Below are positions 34,146 through 42,912 of a DNA stretch of 64,000 nt, piece by piece. Position 1 is the first letter of the stretch, and the number at the start of each line of letters is the position of its first letter. This DNA is from an uncultured Pseudomonadales bacterium (GTDB lineage: Bacteria > Pseudomonadota > Gammaproteobacteria > Pseudomonadales > Azotimanducaceae), in the NCBI GenBank assembly GCA_958296295.1, contig OY282460.1, forward strand, positions 1,116,001-1,180,000, given 5' to 3'. The notes below the pieces were generated by a model that was given only the letters and a program-made list of their open reading frames with translations, was not told the origin of the DNA and did no database searches. The translations under genes and the position numbers were made by a program.

Positions 34146-35591
34146 CTAGGCCGGGGGTGGCGCGGCTCGTTCCGCGGCGCCGTTGGGCGTGCGCAGCGGG
34201 TTCGCGTGTACCGACGCGGCGTTGCGCCGCCGCCCTCGACGGCGCGTTCGGCGACGACGAGTTTTCGGCGCGGCCGGCAGGCTTTGTCGCAGGTCTTCGG
34301 GATCCGCGGTTTGCGCTTCGGCCCACCACTGCGCCAGTTCGGCAGGCACTTCGCCGGCCTCGGCGCGCAACAACAGGAAGTCGTAGGCGGCCCGAAATCG
34401 GCGGTGCCCGAGCGCGACCGTCACGTCCGTGGCCGTTCGCCGCTCCAGCCTTGGCTGCAACTGCCAAATGTCCTGGGCGAAATAGGCGTGGCGGCGCGGT
34501 GGCGAGATTGTCTCCCGCAACCGCGCGAAGGCCCCCCGAGCGGCGTCGTCCGACGCTTGATCGCGTTCGCCGCGAGGCAGCGCGCTGACCAACTTGGCCT
34601 GTTCGGCGTAATCCCGCCACAGCAAAGCGGCGAGCAGAAAACCGGGCGTCACGGGTTTGTCTTCGGCGACGCGCTGATCGGTATTCGCGATCGCACGCTG
34701 GAACATGTCTCCGGGCGGGTGCGGCAGCGGAAACAGGATTCGCATTATGCCGTGGTGTTCCAGGAGCTCGAGGGTTCGCGCCCCGTAACCGCTCAGGAAC
34801 AGCTTGCCGAACTCGTCGAAAAGCCGTGCGCCCGGCACCGCGCAAAGAAGGGCGCGATCGGGTTCCATCGCACGGACGGCGGTTTGGTGGATCCGCATGC
34901 CGAGCTTGGCGGCGAACCGGATGGCCCGCAGCATGCGCACCGGGTCCTCGCGAAAGCGTTTGGCGGGGTCGCCGATGAGGCGCAACGTGCGCGAGGCGAC
35001 GTCCGCCATGCCGCCGCAGTAGTCGAAAATGGCGTCCGCGGCCGGGTCGTAGTACAGCGCGTTCACGGTGAAGTCGCGCCGGAAGGCGTCCTCGTCCATG
35101 GTCCCGTACGCGTTGTCGCGCACGATCATGCCGCGCTCCGAGAAGTGTGCTTGGGCGCTTGGCGCATGGACGCTTTCCGCCATGTTCGGCGTTGAATCCA
35201 ACACGCTCTCGTCATCCTCCGCGAGGGCGCGACGGAATGTCGACACTTCGATCACTTCCCGGCGCATACGCACATGCACTATGCGAAAACGCCTGCCGAC
35301 CACCCGTGAGCGGGGAAACAAGGCGCAAATGGCATCTGGCCGGGCCGCGGTGGCGACGTCGAAATCCTTGGGTGTGCGGCCTAGCAACAGATCGCGCACG
35401 CAACCACCGACGAGATAGGCATCGAAACCGGCTTCGCGCAGTTTTCGCACGATGGCGACGGCGTTGGCGGAAACGCGCCCGGGCGGGATCGCGGAAGCGG
35501 CAATTCGGGTCGGCAAGGGTTGGTCTAGCGTGGCGTGACGCTTGATTGTAGCCGAAAACGGCCGTTGGCCGAGTTGTTCCTCTTGAGGCAC
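34146..35591 (-). CDS. pcnB: Poly(A) polymerase PcnB
   Basis: A 481-residue nucleotidyltransferase that adds 3' poly(A) tails to RNA and so promotes decay. The catalytic GG...DhD motif is AYLVGGCVRDLLLGRTPKDF with the acidic pair in FDVAT. RDFTVNALYYD, the neck motif RFREDPVRMLRAIRFAAKLG and the long helical body follow. The C-terminal tail is very basic (KTRRRRTRRRGRRR), as in proteobacterial PcnB, which distinguishes it from CCA-adding enzyme. The frame is open far upstream; I chose the GTG preceded by AAGGGGAAC. Confidence 0.93.
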   Translation of the reverse strand: MPQEEQLGQRPFSATIKRHATLDQPLPTRIAASAIPPGRVSANAVAIVRKLREAGFDAYLVGGCVRDLLLGRTPKDFDVATAARPDAICALFPRSRVVGRRFRIVHVRMRREVIEVSTFRRALAEDDESVLDSTPNMAESVHAPSAQAHFSERGMIVRDNAYGTMDEDAFRRDFTVNALYYDPAADAIFDYCGGMADVASRTLRLIGDPAKRFREDPVRMLRAIRFAAKLGMRIHQTAVRAMEPDRALLCAVPGARLFDEFGKLFLSGYGARTLELLEHHGIMRILFPLPHPPGDMFQRAIANTDQRVAEDKPVTPGFLLAALLWRDYAEQAKLVSALPRGERDQASDDAARGAFARLRETISPPRRHAYFAQDIWQLQPRLERRTATDVTVALGHRRFRAAYDFLLLRAEAGEVPAELAQWWAEAQTADPEDLRQSLPAAPKTRRRRTRRRGRRRNAASVHANPLRTPNGAAERAAPPPA

Positions 35592-35692
35592 GTTCCCCTT
35601 TTTGAGGCGGGTCTTGGCGTTTCGCCGCTCAAAGGCGCGTGCCGACGAGCAAGGTGGCCATTTGCAATAGCCAAACGCTAAACCCCGCGACG

Positions 35693-35962
35693 CTAACCGG
35701 CGTCCTTTGCTGAACGTTGTGCTTGGCTTTGGCGACGTACCGCAATGCGAAAGCGGAGGTCTTTGTTCTCGTGGTGCGACTCCAGCAAGCTGTGGCCGTG
35801 AACGCGGCACCACGCCGGAATATCGTGCAGCGTGCCCGGATCCGTCGCGAGCACTTCCAAAAGGGCGCCATCGGCCAAAGTTCGCACCGCATCCTGCAAG
35901 CGAATGACCGGCAGCGGGCACAGCAAGCCGCGGGCGTCGAGCGTTGGCGCGAGTTCCGTCAT
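35693..35962 (-). CDS. TusA/SirA-like sulfur carrier
   Basis: An 89-residue protein of the TusA fold. The signature LDARGLLCPLPVIRLQ holds the persulfide Cys in the CPxP motif. It continues with LEVLATDPGTLHDIPAWCRV, typical of the family. It would pass sulfur as a persulfide. Its ATG overlaps the stop of the PP-loop thiouridylase gene by four bases (ATGA), and that coupling suggests it feeds sulfur to this enzyme. Confidence 0.9.
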   Translation of the reverse strand: MTELAPTLDARGLLCPLPVIRLQDAVRTLADGALLEVLATDPGTLHDIPAWCRVHGHSLLESHHENKDLRFRIAVRRQSQAQRSAKDAG

Positions 35963-37056
35963 CCGCCGACATGCCAAGCCGTTGGCAACTCCATTGGCGG
36001 CAACGGCGCAACGCGCAATTCCTCGGCCACGGCGCCAGGCCGGTTCAGGCGCACCGTCACGGTGTCCGCTGCGCGGCCTTGCGAGTAGCGGGCGGCGATG
36101 CGGGCGGCGAGGAGGGCGTCTTCGGTCGTCAGTTCGCCATCCACCAGCGTCAACGGCCCTTCGTGGCTAACGGTTCGCAGGTGCGGGAAACGGCCGCGGT
36201 AGCCGGCGAGAAAGTTGTTTTCGCCTTCTTCGCGCCCCACGATGAGCTTGTAGTGCGGCGCCGGACGCAGGTGGCGGCCCACCTTCAGCAGCATGATGTC
36301 GTCGAATTCGTAGTCGCGCTGCCCGCGGGCGTTCCACAGATCTTGCAGTTTGGCGGCGTATTTGGCGTCCGTCAGAAAACAACAGCCGCCGGCCGGTTGG
36401 GCGTGCTCCGTGAATCCGTAGCGATGGGCAAGGGCGATTTGCGGCTTCCTGTCCCGGCCGCGGAATCCGTGCAATTTGGCGCGATCCACCCAGCCCCGGC
36501 GTTCCGGCAGAGTGGGGGAAAGATTGTGCGCGGTCAGGGGCCGAAGCAGCCGGTCGTCGGCGCCGGATTCCCGGGCGATGACGGGCATCGTGTCGATGCG
36601 TTGGGACATCGGCCGTTGGCCCACCACCTCGCCCGTGATCACGAAGTCGAAGCCGCCGTCGAGCACATCGGCCACCAACGCCTTGTGAACCATGAACACC
36701 TTGCAATCCAAACACGGATTCAGATTGGCGCCGTAGCCGTGCTTGGGATTGAGCACGATGTCCTTGTATTCGTCCACGACGTCCACGAAGTGGAGCGGGA
36801 TGCCAAGTTGCTCGGCGACCCACAAGGCGTTGTTGCGCTTGTCTTTCGCTTGATCCTTCTTGCGGATGGCGTGGGTATGTCCCTCCACGCAAAAGCCCGT
36901 GAAGAAGTTCACGCCGTGTACTTCCACGCCTTGGTCCAGCACCACCTTGGCGGCCAGCATGGAATCCAGCCCGCCGGAAATCAGAGCGGCGGCTTTGGGC
37001 CGGCTTTTGGCGGCGGGGCCGGCGGCCTTCGTGCTTGCGGTGTCCATGTTCCGCAT
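35959..37056 (-). CDS. PP-loop tRNA thiouridylase-like ATP-pyrophosphatase
   Basis: A 365-residue enzyme of the MnmA/ThiI-like N-type ATP-pyrophosphatases. The PP-loop is [15 protein letters not shown] CxxC pair ([10 protein letters not shown]), the motif [15 protein letters not shown] and a second Cys pair in [11 protein letters not shown] are candidate sulfur-handling residues. The C-terminal 120 residues ([20 protein letters not shown], then [10 protein letters not shown]) form a domain not found in classical MnmA. It probably thiolates tRNA uridine, but the exact position is unknown. The start is the ATG after AGGAAGGCGTAAA. The overlap with the TusA-like gene supports a sulfur-relay pair. 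Confidence 0.83.
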   Translation of the reverse strand: MRNMDTASTKAAGPAAKSRPKAAALISGGLDSMLAAKVVLDQGVEVHGVNFFTGFCVEGHTHAIRKKDQAKDKRNNALWVAEQLGIPLHFVDVVDEYKDIVLNPKHGYGANLNPCLDCKVFMVHKALVADVLDGGFDFVITGEVVGQRPMSQRIDTMPVIARESGADDRLLRPLTAHNLSPTLPERRGWVDRAKLHGFRGRDRKPQIALAHRYGFTEHAQPAGGCCFLTDAKYAAKLQDLWNARGQRDYEFDDIMLLKVGRHLRPAPHYKLIVGREEGENNFLAGYRGRFPHLRTVSHEGPLTLVDGELTTEDALLAARIAARYSQGRAADTVTVRLNRPGAVAEELRVAPLPPMELPTAWHVGG

Positions 37057-37150
37057 TTTACGCCTTCCTATCGCGCGCCGCGGGCAGGCCTGCCGCCGGT
37101 GCCGCAGCGGAGTTGAGCCTAGTGGTGCCCGGTTGGTAGGGTGTTCGGCC

Positions 37151-37600
37151 ATGCGAGCCCTGTTGCAGCGCGTTGCGCGAGCCTCCGTCACAGTGCGCGA
37201 CTCGGAGGTCGCCGCCATCGGTCGTGGACTGCTCGTGCTGCTCGGTGTGCAACGCGGCGACGGCGAAGCCGAAGCGCGCCGTTTGGCCGAGCGCACGCTG
37301 ACCGCGCGGGTGTTCGCGGATGGGGAACGGCCCATGAACCGCTCCGTGGCCGACGTCGGCGGCTCGGTGCTTGTCGTCTCGCAATTCACCTTGGCGGCGG
37401 ACACGCGGCGCGGCAACCGACCGAGTTTCACAAGCGCGGCGCCGCCGGCCGAGGCGCGTACGCTGTACGAACGCTACTTGGTGGAACTGGAGGGTTGCGG
37501 CGTCGAAGTGCGTGCCGGCGAGTTCGGCGCCGACATGCAGGTTGCCCTCGTCAACGACGGGCCGGTGACCATCCTTTTGGAAGTGCCGCCGAAACCCTGA
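37151..37600 (+). CDS. dtd: D-aminoacyl-tRNA deacylase
   Basis: A 149-residue DTD that frees tRNA from mischarged D-amino acids (and glycine). The conserved SQFTLAAD and NDGPVTI (the Gly-cisPro NxGPxT motif) are both present, and the N-terminus [15 protein letters not shown] is typical. The full family length is kept. It is divergent from the thiouridylase gene, with a 94-base gap. Confidence 0.96.
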   Translation: MRALLQRVARASVTVRDSEVAAIGRGLLVLLGVQRGDGEAEARRLAERTLTARVFADGERPMNRSVADVGGSVLVVSQFTLAADTRRGNRPSFTSAAPPAEARTLYERYLVELEGCGVEVRAGEFGADMQVALVNDGPVTILLEVPPKP

Positions 37601-37730
37601 GCCGTGAGACGCCGCCGGCACCGGCGCCACCCGGTGGGGCCAGCGCGATGACGGCGACCAGGCCGTCGGTTTGGTTTGGCCGCTGCGGGCGGTGATGCGC
37701 TACCGGCGTGGCCTGTTGGCGCGCCGGGTA

Positions 37731-37973
37731 CTAACCGCCTTCTATTCGCTGGAGGAAAAACACTTCGCTCGATGGGCCGATGGGCTCCAGCCAAGCGTCT
37801 TGGTATATCTGCCCGTCAATGGCGACGGCTGTTTTCTCCAACGCATCCTCGATGCCGGGCCATTTCGCCTCCAAGGCGCGGGCCAAGGCGCGGAAGTTCT
37901 TGCACTCCACTTCCAGTTCGCGCACGCCGCCGGTGCGCGGGAGCAGGTGATCGGGGAAAACCACTTTCGCCAT
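37731..37973 (-). CDS. ThiS/MoaD-like ubiquitin-fold protein
   Basis: An 80-residue protein with the features of a sulfur carrier of the beta-grasp fold. It has VRELEVECKNFRALARALEA, a central IDGQIYQDAWLEPI, and the C-terminal sequence FFLQRIEGG, ending in the Gly-Gly that is adenylated and thiocarboxylated. The internal ATG (MAKVVF) was chosen because it gives the normal family length. The partner could be molybdopterin synthase, a cysteine or thiamine pathway, or tRNA thiolation. No moaE, thiG or E1-like gene is in the window. Confidence 0.78.
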   Translation of the reverse strand: MAKVVFPDHLLPRTGGVRELEVECKNFRALARALEAKWPGIEDALEKTAVAIDGQIYQDAWLEPIGPSSEVFFLQRIEGG

Positions 37974-38140
37974 GGACGCATTGTGGGTTCCTGCTGACGC
38001 GAAATCAAACCCGGCCGACCGGGTGAGTGTGCGACGTTTTTGTGCGCGAGCCATCGGGCGGCCATGGCGGGGACTGGCCCCGGTGGCGCCAAATCCGCCT
38101 GAACCCGATGGCGGTACGGCGGCACCGCGTTCTCGAACGC

Positions 38141-38364
38141 CTATGCCGACCCGACCTCCCGCAGCAGTTCGTCCCCCGTCGCGCAGCGCACGATCGCCTC
38201 GCCGACCACCGCCAAGCGCTCCGGATCGGTTTCGGCGGCAAGCGACCGCGCGAGACGATCCGCCGTCGCCGCGCGGAACCGCGTCGCCGCCATGCGCCGC
38301 AGCAGCCCCCGCTCGTGCGCGATGCCCAGGGTGAAGCCCTCCTCGCGGCCCTGCCGAATGTACG
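38141..38364 (-). pseudogene. C-terminal fragment of an Rpn-type (PD-(D/E)XK) nuclease
   Basis: About 73 codons from GREEGFTLGIAHERGLLRRM to the stop. They match the helical C-terminal tail of recombination-promoting nuclease/putative transposase (Rpn/YhgA-like) proteins: repeated EG residues, then LLRRMAATRF and LARSLAAETDPERL. Homology stops where an IS21-type end begins (38365). The N-terminal two thirds of such a protein lie on the same strand at 46.4-47.0 kb, and the pair may be one gene broken by the intervening DNA. Confidence 0.7.
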
Positions 38365-38740
38365 TGTTACTGACAACCGTAAATTGCACATTTTCGACAA
38401 CTGAAATTTGCACAGTGAACGCGCGGCTGGCGGTCGTTGCGTTCCACCATGTGGGCGAGCAAGCTGCATGGGGATGGGGATGCACGGGTTGGAGACGAGG
38501 ATGCTGCTGAGGCACTATTTGGAGGCTGGGGCGTCGAAGGCGGAGCTGGCGAGACGCTTCGGCGTGAGCCGTCGGACGATTCACCACTGGATCGGGTCGG
38601 GCCGTCTGGACCGGGACATGGAGGCGGGCGCGGCGCGCTACGCGGCGCGACAGTATCCGCAATTGCAGCAGCGCCGCGTCCTTGAGCACCGAGAACGGCC
38701 GCTCGTGGGGCCAAGTCACGAAGTCCACCGCCTGATCCGG
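38365..38740 (+). mobile_element. IS21-family left end with truncated istA
   Basis: The end starts near TGTTACTGACAACCG and holds two copies of a 20-bp repeat (38371-38393 and 38394-38416, each GACAAC-x-AAATTTGCACA-like), as IS21 elements do. About 50 bases on, from the ATGs at 38468-38480, the IstA N-terminus reads TRMLLRHYLEAGASKAELAR and GVSRRTIHHWIGSGRLD, a helix-turn-helix. The protein is cut off after about 60 residues and istB is absent. The following 38740-39060 contains only short mixed-frame pieces that I cannot assign. Confidence 0.72.
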
Positions 38741-39066
38741 GCAGGGGGGCGCAGCGCCCCTAACTGCTTCCACGCGGATCGCGTGCGGAACGCGTGTGGC
38801 GCCGAAGGGCCGAGGGCCGTTCCGGACGGCATCCGGCAAACCGAAGGGCGCAGAGAGCGAAGCGACCGGAGGGGATTCAAGGACGAGGAGACGCTGCGCG
38901 AAGCCGCCGTGCTCGTCGAGGACGCGACGGCGGCGATGGACGGCGACAAGGACGCCGAGCGGCGTCTCGACGACCGCTACGCGAAGGGGGGCGCATTCGA
39001 CTCGGCGCGGCGTACGCGCGGTCCCCCATCCCGCGTTGAACCGCCGTGCGAACTGCTGTGCGACCA

Positions 39067-39222
39067 GTCCCGACGCTCAGCGGCAATTTGTGTGGCATCG
39101 ACACTAGTCTAGGCGATGAGCTGATTACCAACCTGCGCATGGAACATCGCGAACTGACCGCAGACGTCGAGGACTTCGAGTTGTGGCCTGTACTGAAGCT
39201 GGGCGTGGCCTACTCCTTCTAA
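39067..39222 (+). pseudogene. 3' end of an outer-membrane beta-barrel gene
   Basis: A 51-codon stretch ending in the typical barrel C-terminus (FELWPVLKLGVAYSF, terminal Phe). It is preceded by alternating strand-like sequence (GDELITNLRMEHRELTADVE). No start or signal peptide is associated with it. It is a truncated remnant among IS debris. The next 230 bases (39223-39451) show nothing I recognise. Confidence 0.5.
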
Positions 39223-39451
39223 GCGTTCGCTGGCCTAGGTGTGAAGGATGCGAGAGTCCTGTGGCCCAAGCCAAATCCGATCGGGTCGGAACTCCAACGT
39301 AGCTGCCATTGATGGCTTCGCCGAGTCCAAATCGAACAGTGCTTCTAGGGCCACGGCTGTTCGGTGCGTCCTGCTAAATAGCCATGCAAGAGCGGCACCC
39401 GACCGGAAACCACAGATCCGGAACCTCAAAGCGAACCGGAAGGCGCCTACA

Positions 39452-39720
39452 TCACCATCGGCTCACCTGCGGATGGGCGACCGTGACGTTCAGCGGGTCG
39501 TTCATGAATTGCCGCGCTCTGGCGCACGACAGCCCGCTGCGCCGCGCCTCGGCCCACGCGACGATGTGCTCGATGTCCACGTCCTTGGCGGAGGCGACCG
39601 GACGGCAGGTGTACGGCGCGATCCAGCCGTGCCGCTGCATATGGCGCACATCGAGTTTGGCGTTGTAGTCGGGTCGTTCCGAACAGTCCTCGCGGGCAGG
39701 CGCATCCTTGGTCGCGTCGG
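39452..39720 (-). pseudogene. HNH endonuclease domain fragment
   Basis: The minus strand encodes YTCRPVASAKDVDIEHIVAW, then AEARRSGLSCARARQFMNDP and NVTVAHPQ. This matches the secreted HNH nuclease type in which the DIEH His and the N-D-P segment belong to the active site. It ends soon after this and lacks the C-terminal Lys-Arg-rich part, so it is truncated. No start codon or signal peptide remains upstream. Confidence 0.65.
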
Positions 39721-39779
39721 CACCCCGGTCAGGGCGCACGTCGGGGAGCCGTTCGGTCTCGAGCGCGGGGTCAAGGGTT

Positions 39780-40198
39780 CCAAGCGCAAAAGGGATCGAG
39801 GCCGAGCACAAAGCCCGGACAGCCGAAGTCGAGGCGCAGCCCCAGGCGGAACTGGCCGGGCTCGCCGAGCGGAAGCGCCGCCTTGACGAGCACGAGCGGG
39901 CGCACGGCAAACTGTTCGCGCAGCGAAGGGAACTCGAAACGAAGACCGACGCTGCCGAGCGCAAAGCCGGGAAACGCTGGACCGCATCGGCACGGTCATG
40001 AAGTGCATGGACGAGGCGCTCGGCACCGCGCACATGGACGACGCCGGATTGTGGCGAGACCGGGCGCACCTCGCCATCCACGGCGACGAGAAGGAGCGGG
40101 CCTCGGTGGCCGCCTTGTTCGTCAAGCCCGCCGAGTCCGCGGCGAAACGCGAAAAGGGGCAGGTGGTGGAGTTCCCCGGAGGCGGCTTGACGCGGTGA
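39780..40198 (+). pseudogene. Coiled-coil protein C-terminus (mobilisation-protein-like), frameshifted
   Basis: A highly charged helical segment (LAERKRRLDEHERAHGKLFA, QRRELETKTDAAERKAGKR) runs in one frame to about 39979. One missing C there moves the sense to another frame, giving LDRIGTVMKCMDEALGTAHM and so on to the stop after FPGGGLTR at 40198. It resembles the coiled-coil tail of plasmid mobilisation or relaxase proteins, but this is only a resemblance. The last 190 bases are duplicated at 46.04 kb. Confidence 0.45.
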
Positions 40199-40312
40199 GT
40201 CCACGGGCGGCGGCGGGAGGGCGCTTGCGCCGCCGGGCTCACGAGACATAGGCCGCCCATGCGTCCATCAACTCGCGCCGCCTGGCGAATAGGTCGCTCC
40301 TCGCGTAGGCGG
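40007..40312. repeat. 306-bp direct repeat, left copy
   Basis: This is almost identical (a handful of mismatches) to 46042-46347, in the same orientation. It carries the end of the coiled-coil gene on the plus strand, a GC-rich hairpin region, and the end of a tyrosine integrase on the minus strand. The two copies bracket 5.7 kb containing the DprA-HAD-phosphoribosyltransferase genes and two complete IS elements. Confidence 0.9.
40239..40312 (-). pseudogene. C-terminal scrap of tyrosine integrase (left copy)
   Basis: The minus strand reads AYARSDLFARRRELMDAWAA, then YVS and a stop. This is the typical end of P4-type integrases. It is cut at 40312 by the IS4 remnant. The longer version is at 46.3-46.4 kb. 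Confidence 0.7.
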
Positions 40313-40572
40313 AACCTGAAGGTGAAGAGCTTCGTGGGCACCTCGCGCAACGCGGTCATGACGCAGCTCCGGATCGCCATGCGCATGTACCTGCTGGTGT
40401 CCCATCTCAAGTTCGCCAGCCGCCTCGGCTGGAGCCGCGCCGAAATCCTGCCTTCTCCAACTCAAATCTGTTCGAGCGCCGACCTCTCGGCGACATCCTC
40501 GGAGTTCGCGTGGAGTTAATGGGACAGCAATGCACTATACTCGACCCGATCCGATTGTCCATGAGCAACTAG
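40313..40572 (+). pseudogene. IS4-family transposase 3' fragment
   Basis: The plus strand encodes NLKVKSFVGTSRNAVMTQLR and YLLVSHLKFASRLGWS, the C-terminal signature of an IS4-group transposase. After RAEIL the frame slips by one, and NLFERRPLGDILGV continues to a TAG at 40570-40572. The 5' two thirds are missing. The last two bases of the stop fall in the target duplication of the ISAs1 next to it. Confidence 0.7.
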
Positions 40573-40579
40573 GGAACAT

Positions 40580-41807
40580 CAGGGCAATCGCATTTGGAAA
40601 GGTGCGGGTGCGACGAAGGTGAGGATAAGGCAGAATTGGCGTTTCGATCCAGGGAAGGAGAGACGGGATGCGGGAGATTCTGTCGGTTTTTCAAGATGTT
40701 GAGGACCCCCGGCGGGGCAACGCCAAGCGCCACGATCTGCAAGAGACTTTGACGATCGCGCTGGTGTCGATGCTCGCGGGCGGTCGCACGTGCGTCGACA
40801 TGGAGGACTACGGGCGCGTCTGGGAGCCCTGGCTGCGGGAGTTCATGACGCTGCCGAACGGGATTCCGAGCCACGACACGTTCTCGCGGCTGTTCGGGAT
40901 GCTGGACCCGGCGGGCCTGCAGACGGCGCTGCTGCGCCTGACGCAGGACTGGGCGGACCGTCTCGGCGAGGTGGTGGCGGTGGACGGCAAGGCGCTGCGG
41001 CGGTCGTTCGAGGACGCCGCGGAACGGTCGCCGACGCACTTGCTCCAAGCGTTCGCGTCGGAGGCGAAACTGACCCTGGCGCAGGTGGTGGTGGACGGCA
41101 AGTCGAACGAGATCCCGGCGCTGCCGGCGCTGCTGGAACTGGTGGACGTGAGCGGGCGCATCGTGACGGCGGACGCGATGCATGCGCAGCGCGGGACGGC
41201 GGCGGCGATCGTGGCCAAGGGGGGCGACTACGCGCTGGCCCTCAAGCGCAACCAGGGGACGTTGCACGAGGACGTGGCGACGTATCTGGACAATCCGCCG
41301 GCATCGGCGGAACTCCTGTCGCATCAACGAGTTGACAAGGGGCACGGGCGCGTGGAGAAGCGCACGGCGACGGTCTGCCACGACGTCGACTGGCTGCTGG
41401 AGCGGCACGACTGGCCCGGCCTTTCGGCCATCGGCAAGGTGACCGCCGAGCGGCGTCTCGCCAGCGGCGCGGAGAGCGTCGACACGCGCTATTACATCCT
41501 CAGCGCGAAGCTGGAGGCGGAGCGCTTCGGGCGGACCGTCCGCGCCCACTGGGGGATCGAGAACAGCCTGCACTGGGTGCTGGACGTGTCGATGGACGAG
41601 GACCGGGCGCGCAACCGCAAAGGCAACAGCGCCGCCTGCCTGGCGGTCGTCCGGCGGCTCGCCCTGAACATCGCGCGGATGCACCCCGACAAGCGCTCCA
41701 TCCGCCGCAAGTTCATCCACGCGCAGCGGAAACAGGAGTTCCTCGTCGAAATGATCCGCTGCGTCCGCAGGCTGGAGTAGGCGCGCATCTCAAATGCGAT
41801 TGCCCTG
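40580..41807 (+). mobile_element. Intact ISAs1-family insertion sequence
   Basis: A complete 1228-bp element. The perfect 17-bp terminal inverted repeats CAGGGCAATCGCATTTG are at 40580-40596 and, inverted, at 41791-41807. A 9-bp target duplication AGGGAACAT flanks it (40571-40579 and 41808-41816), so it is a simple, recent insertion. One full transposase gene fills it. A relic of the same left end survives at 56.44 kb. Confidence 0.95.
40668..41780 (+). CDS. ISAs1-family transposase
   Basis: A 370-residue DDE transposase with no visible damage. The N-terminal DUF4372-like helix region (FQDVEDPRRGNAKRHDLQET) is followed by the catalytic domain with the first Asp in VVAVDGKALRRS, a second in VTADAMHAQRG, and the Glu within AHWGIENSLHWVLDVSMDED. 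VDKGHGRVEKR is the usual ISAs1 motif. The start is the ATG after AGGGAAGGAGAGACGGG. It is likely functional. Confidence 0.95.
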   Translation: MREILSVFQDVEDPRRGNAKRHDLQETLTIALVSMLAGGRTCVDMEDYGRVWEPWLREFMTLPNGIPSHDTFSRLFGMLDPAGLQTALLRLTQDWADRLGEVVAVDGKALRRSFEDAAERSPTHLLQAFASEAKLTLAQVVVDGKSNEIPALPALLELVDVSGRIVTADAMHAQRGTAAAIVAKGGDYALALKRNQGTLHEDVATYLDNPPASAELLSHQRVDKGHGRVEKRTATVCHDVDWLLERHDWPGLSAIGKVTAERRLASGAESVDTRYYILSAKLEAERFGRTVRAHWGIENSLHWVLDVSMDEDRARNRKGNSAACLAVVRRLALNIARMHPDKRSIRRKFIHAQRKQEFLVEMIRCVRRLE

Positions 41808-41817
41808 AGGGAACATG
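41808..41817 (+). promoter_or_regulatory. Target duplication that recreates a start signal
   Basis: The ISAs1 target site is AGGGAACAT and the next base is G, giving AGGGAACATG. The duplicated bases therefore hold both an AGGGA ribosome-binding site and the AT of the start codon of the DprA-like gene. The insertion has separated this gene from its original upstream DNA (the copy at 40571-40579) but has kept its translation start. Confidence 0.75.
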
Positions 41818-42912
41818 CACATCGAAACGCGACTGGATGAGCTGACGGTTAAGGAGTTGGATCGTTGGCGCAGGAGCCGCCGCCCGCAGCTTTCACGTTC
41901 TGACGCTGTGAGGACGCTAGTCGAGGAAAAGCTGTGCGGCAAGCACTTGGAACGGCAAGGCTTGCCCTGCCCAGTCGCTGGAGATCACCCTACTGCCGAC
42001 AGGCTGGCGGCACTGTACGTCTTGGAGCGGGTCTCCGGGTTCGGGCCGGTCAAGTTCCGCGAGATGCATGAGGCACAGGTCGATCCACAGGAAGCTGTCC
42101 GGTCGCCCAACTTGCTGCCCTTTCGTGGCCGTACGGGAGAGAAGATTCGCGCGACCATCCGAGACCTTTCGTCCGCCGATGTGTCATCGGCGCGGGAGCG
42201 CGCCGACGAGCAACTCAGGCGGGCAACCGAAAGCACTGCTGCGATTCTCGTCCATGGCGATCCGCGGTACCCGATGCGCGTATACGAGAGCAACAATCCC
42301 GTGCCTGTCCTCTATGTCCGCGGCGACCCGGCGGTTTGGTTGAGCGGCGGGTCAGTAGCAGTCGTCGGTTCGCGGAACACGCGCGAACCGTACGCGAGCA
42401 GCGCTCGATCGTTTGCGGCGACTGCGGCACGCAAAGGCAAGGTCGTCGTGTCGGGCTTCGCGGTGGGCGCGGACTCGATCGGCCACATGACGGCCCACGA
42501 AGTCGACGGGCGCACCATCTGCGTCATGCCATGCGGAGTCGACAAGGTGTTCCCGCCCGAGAATAGGAATCTGTGGGACGAGCTGCTCACCTATGCCGGC
42601 GCAACCTTCGTCAGCGAGTTTGGCTTCGGGCAACGTGCGTCGTCGCTGCGTTTGCGCAAGCGGAACAAGCTAATCGTCGCATTTGCGCAGGGCGTTCTGG
42701 TCGCCCAGTCGGCGTCTGATGGCGGCGCGATGAACGCCTATCGGTTTGGACGCGAACAAAGGAAGCCTGTCGCCACATTCAGGTCCGACGGGCACGAGGA
42801 CACCTCCGGCAACACATTGATCGGGCAAGACCCAAAGACGGGCGGTGTCGTGTTCGAGCCGGCTGCCGATCCGACACAGTATGAGCTATGGCTCGACAGA
42901 CTCTCTTGCTAG
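41815..42912 (+). CDS. DprA/Smf-family (SLOG) protein
   Basis: A 365-residue DprA-like protein. Residues 1-42 (ETRLDELTVKELDRWRRSRR, then SRSDAVRTLVEEKL) look like a ribbon-helix-helix or similar small DNA-binding head, which classical DprA lacks. A helical linker follows, and then the DprA Rossmann core: HGDPRYPMRVY, VAVVGSRNTREPYA, VVSGFAVGADSIGHMTA, CVMPCGVDKVFPPEN, SEFGFGQRASSLRLRKRNKL and DGGAMNAYRFGREQ. The core binds single-stranded DNA in transformation or, in SLOG relatives, nucleotide-type ligands. It lacks the C-terminal winged helix. It overlaps the HAD gene by 25 bases. The genomic setting argues against housekeeping DprA and for an accessory, possibly defensive, role. Confidence 0.87.
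   Translation: MHIETRLDELTVKELDRWRRSRRPQLSRSDAVRTLVEEKLCGKHLERQGLPCPVAGDHPTADRLAALYVLERVSGFGPVKFREMHEAQVDPQEAVRSPNLLPFRGRTGEKIRATIRDLSSADVSSARERADEQLRRATESTAAILVHGDPRYPMRVYESNNPVPVLYVRGDPAVWLSGGSVAVVGSRNTREPYASSARSFAATAARKGKVVVSGFAVGADSIGHMTAHEVDGRTICVMPCGVDKVFPPENRNLWDELLTYAGATFVSEFGFGQRASSLRLRKRNKLIVAFAQGVLVAQSASDGGAMNAYRFGREQRKPVATFRSDGHEDTSGNTLIGQDPKTGGVVFEPAADPTQYELWLDRLSC

Noticed and set aside
38740..39060. Continuation of the open frame after the IS21 istA fragment as one larger gene
   Set aside because: The sequence changes character after about residue 60 of IstA, contains no IstA catalytic motif, and its later part (KDEETLREAAVLVEDA) is of unknown origin. The junction looks like a rearrangement.
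37731..39112. CRISPR array or phage attachment site near the island edge
   Set aside because: No regularly spaced repeats and no tRNA-type duplication at 38.1 or 46.4 kb were seen. The only direct repeats are the 306-bp pair inside the island and the two IS21 end repeats.
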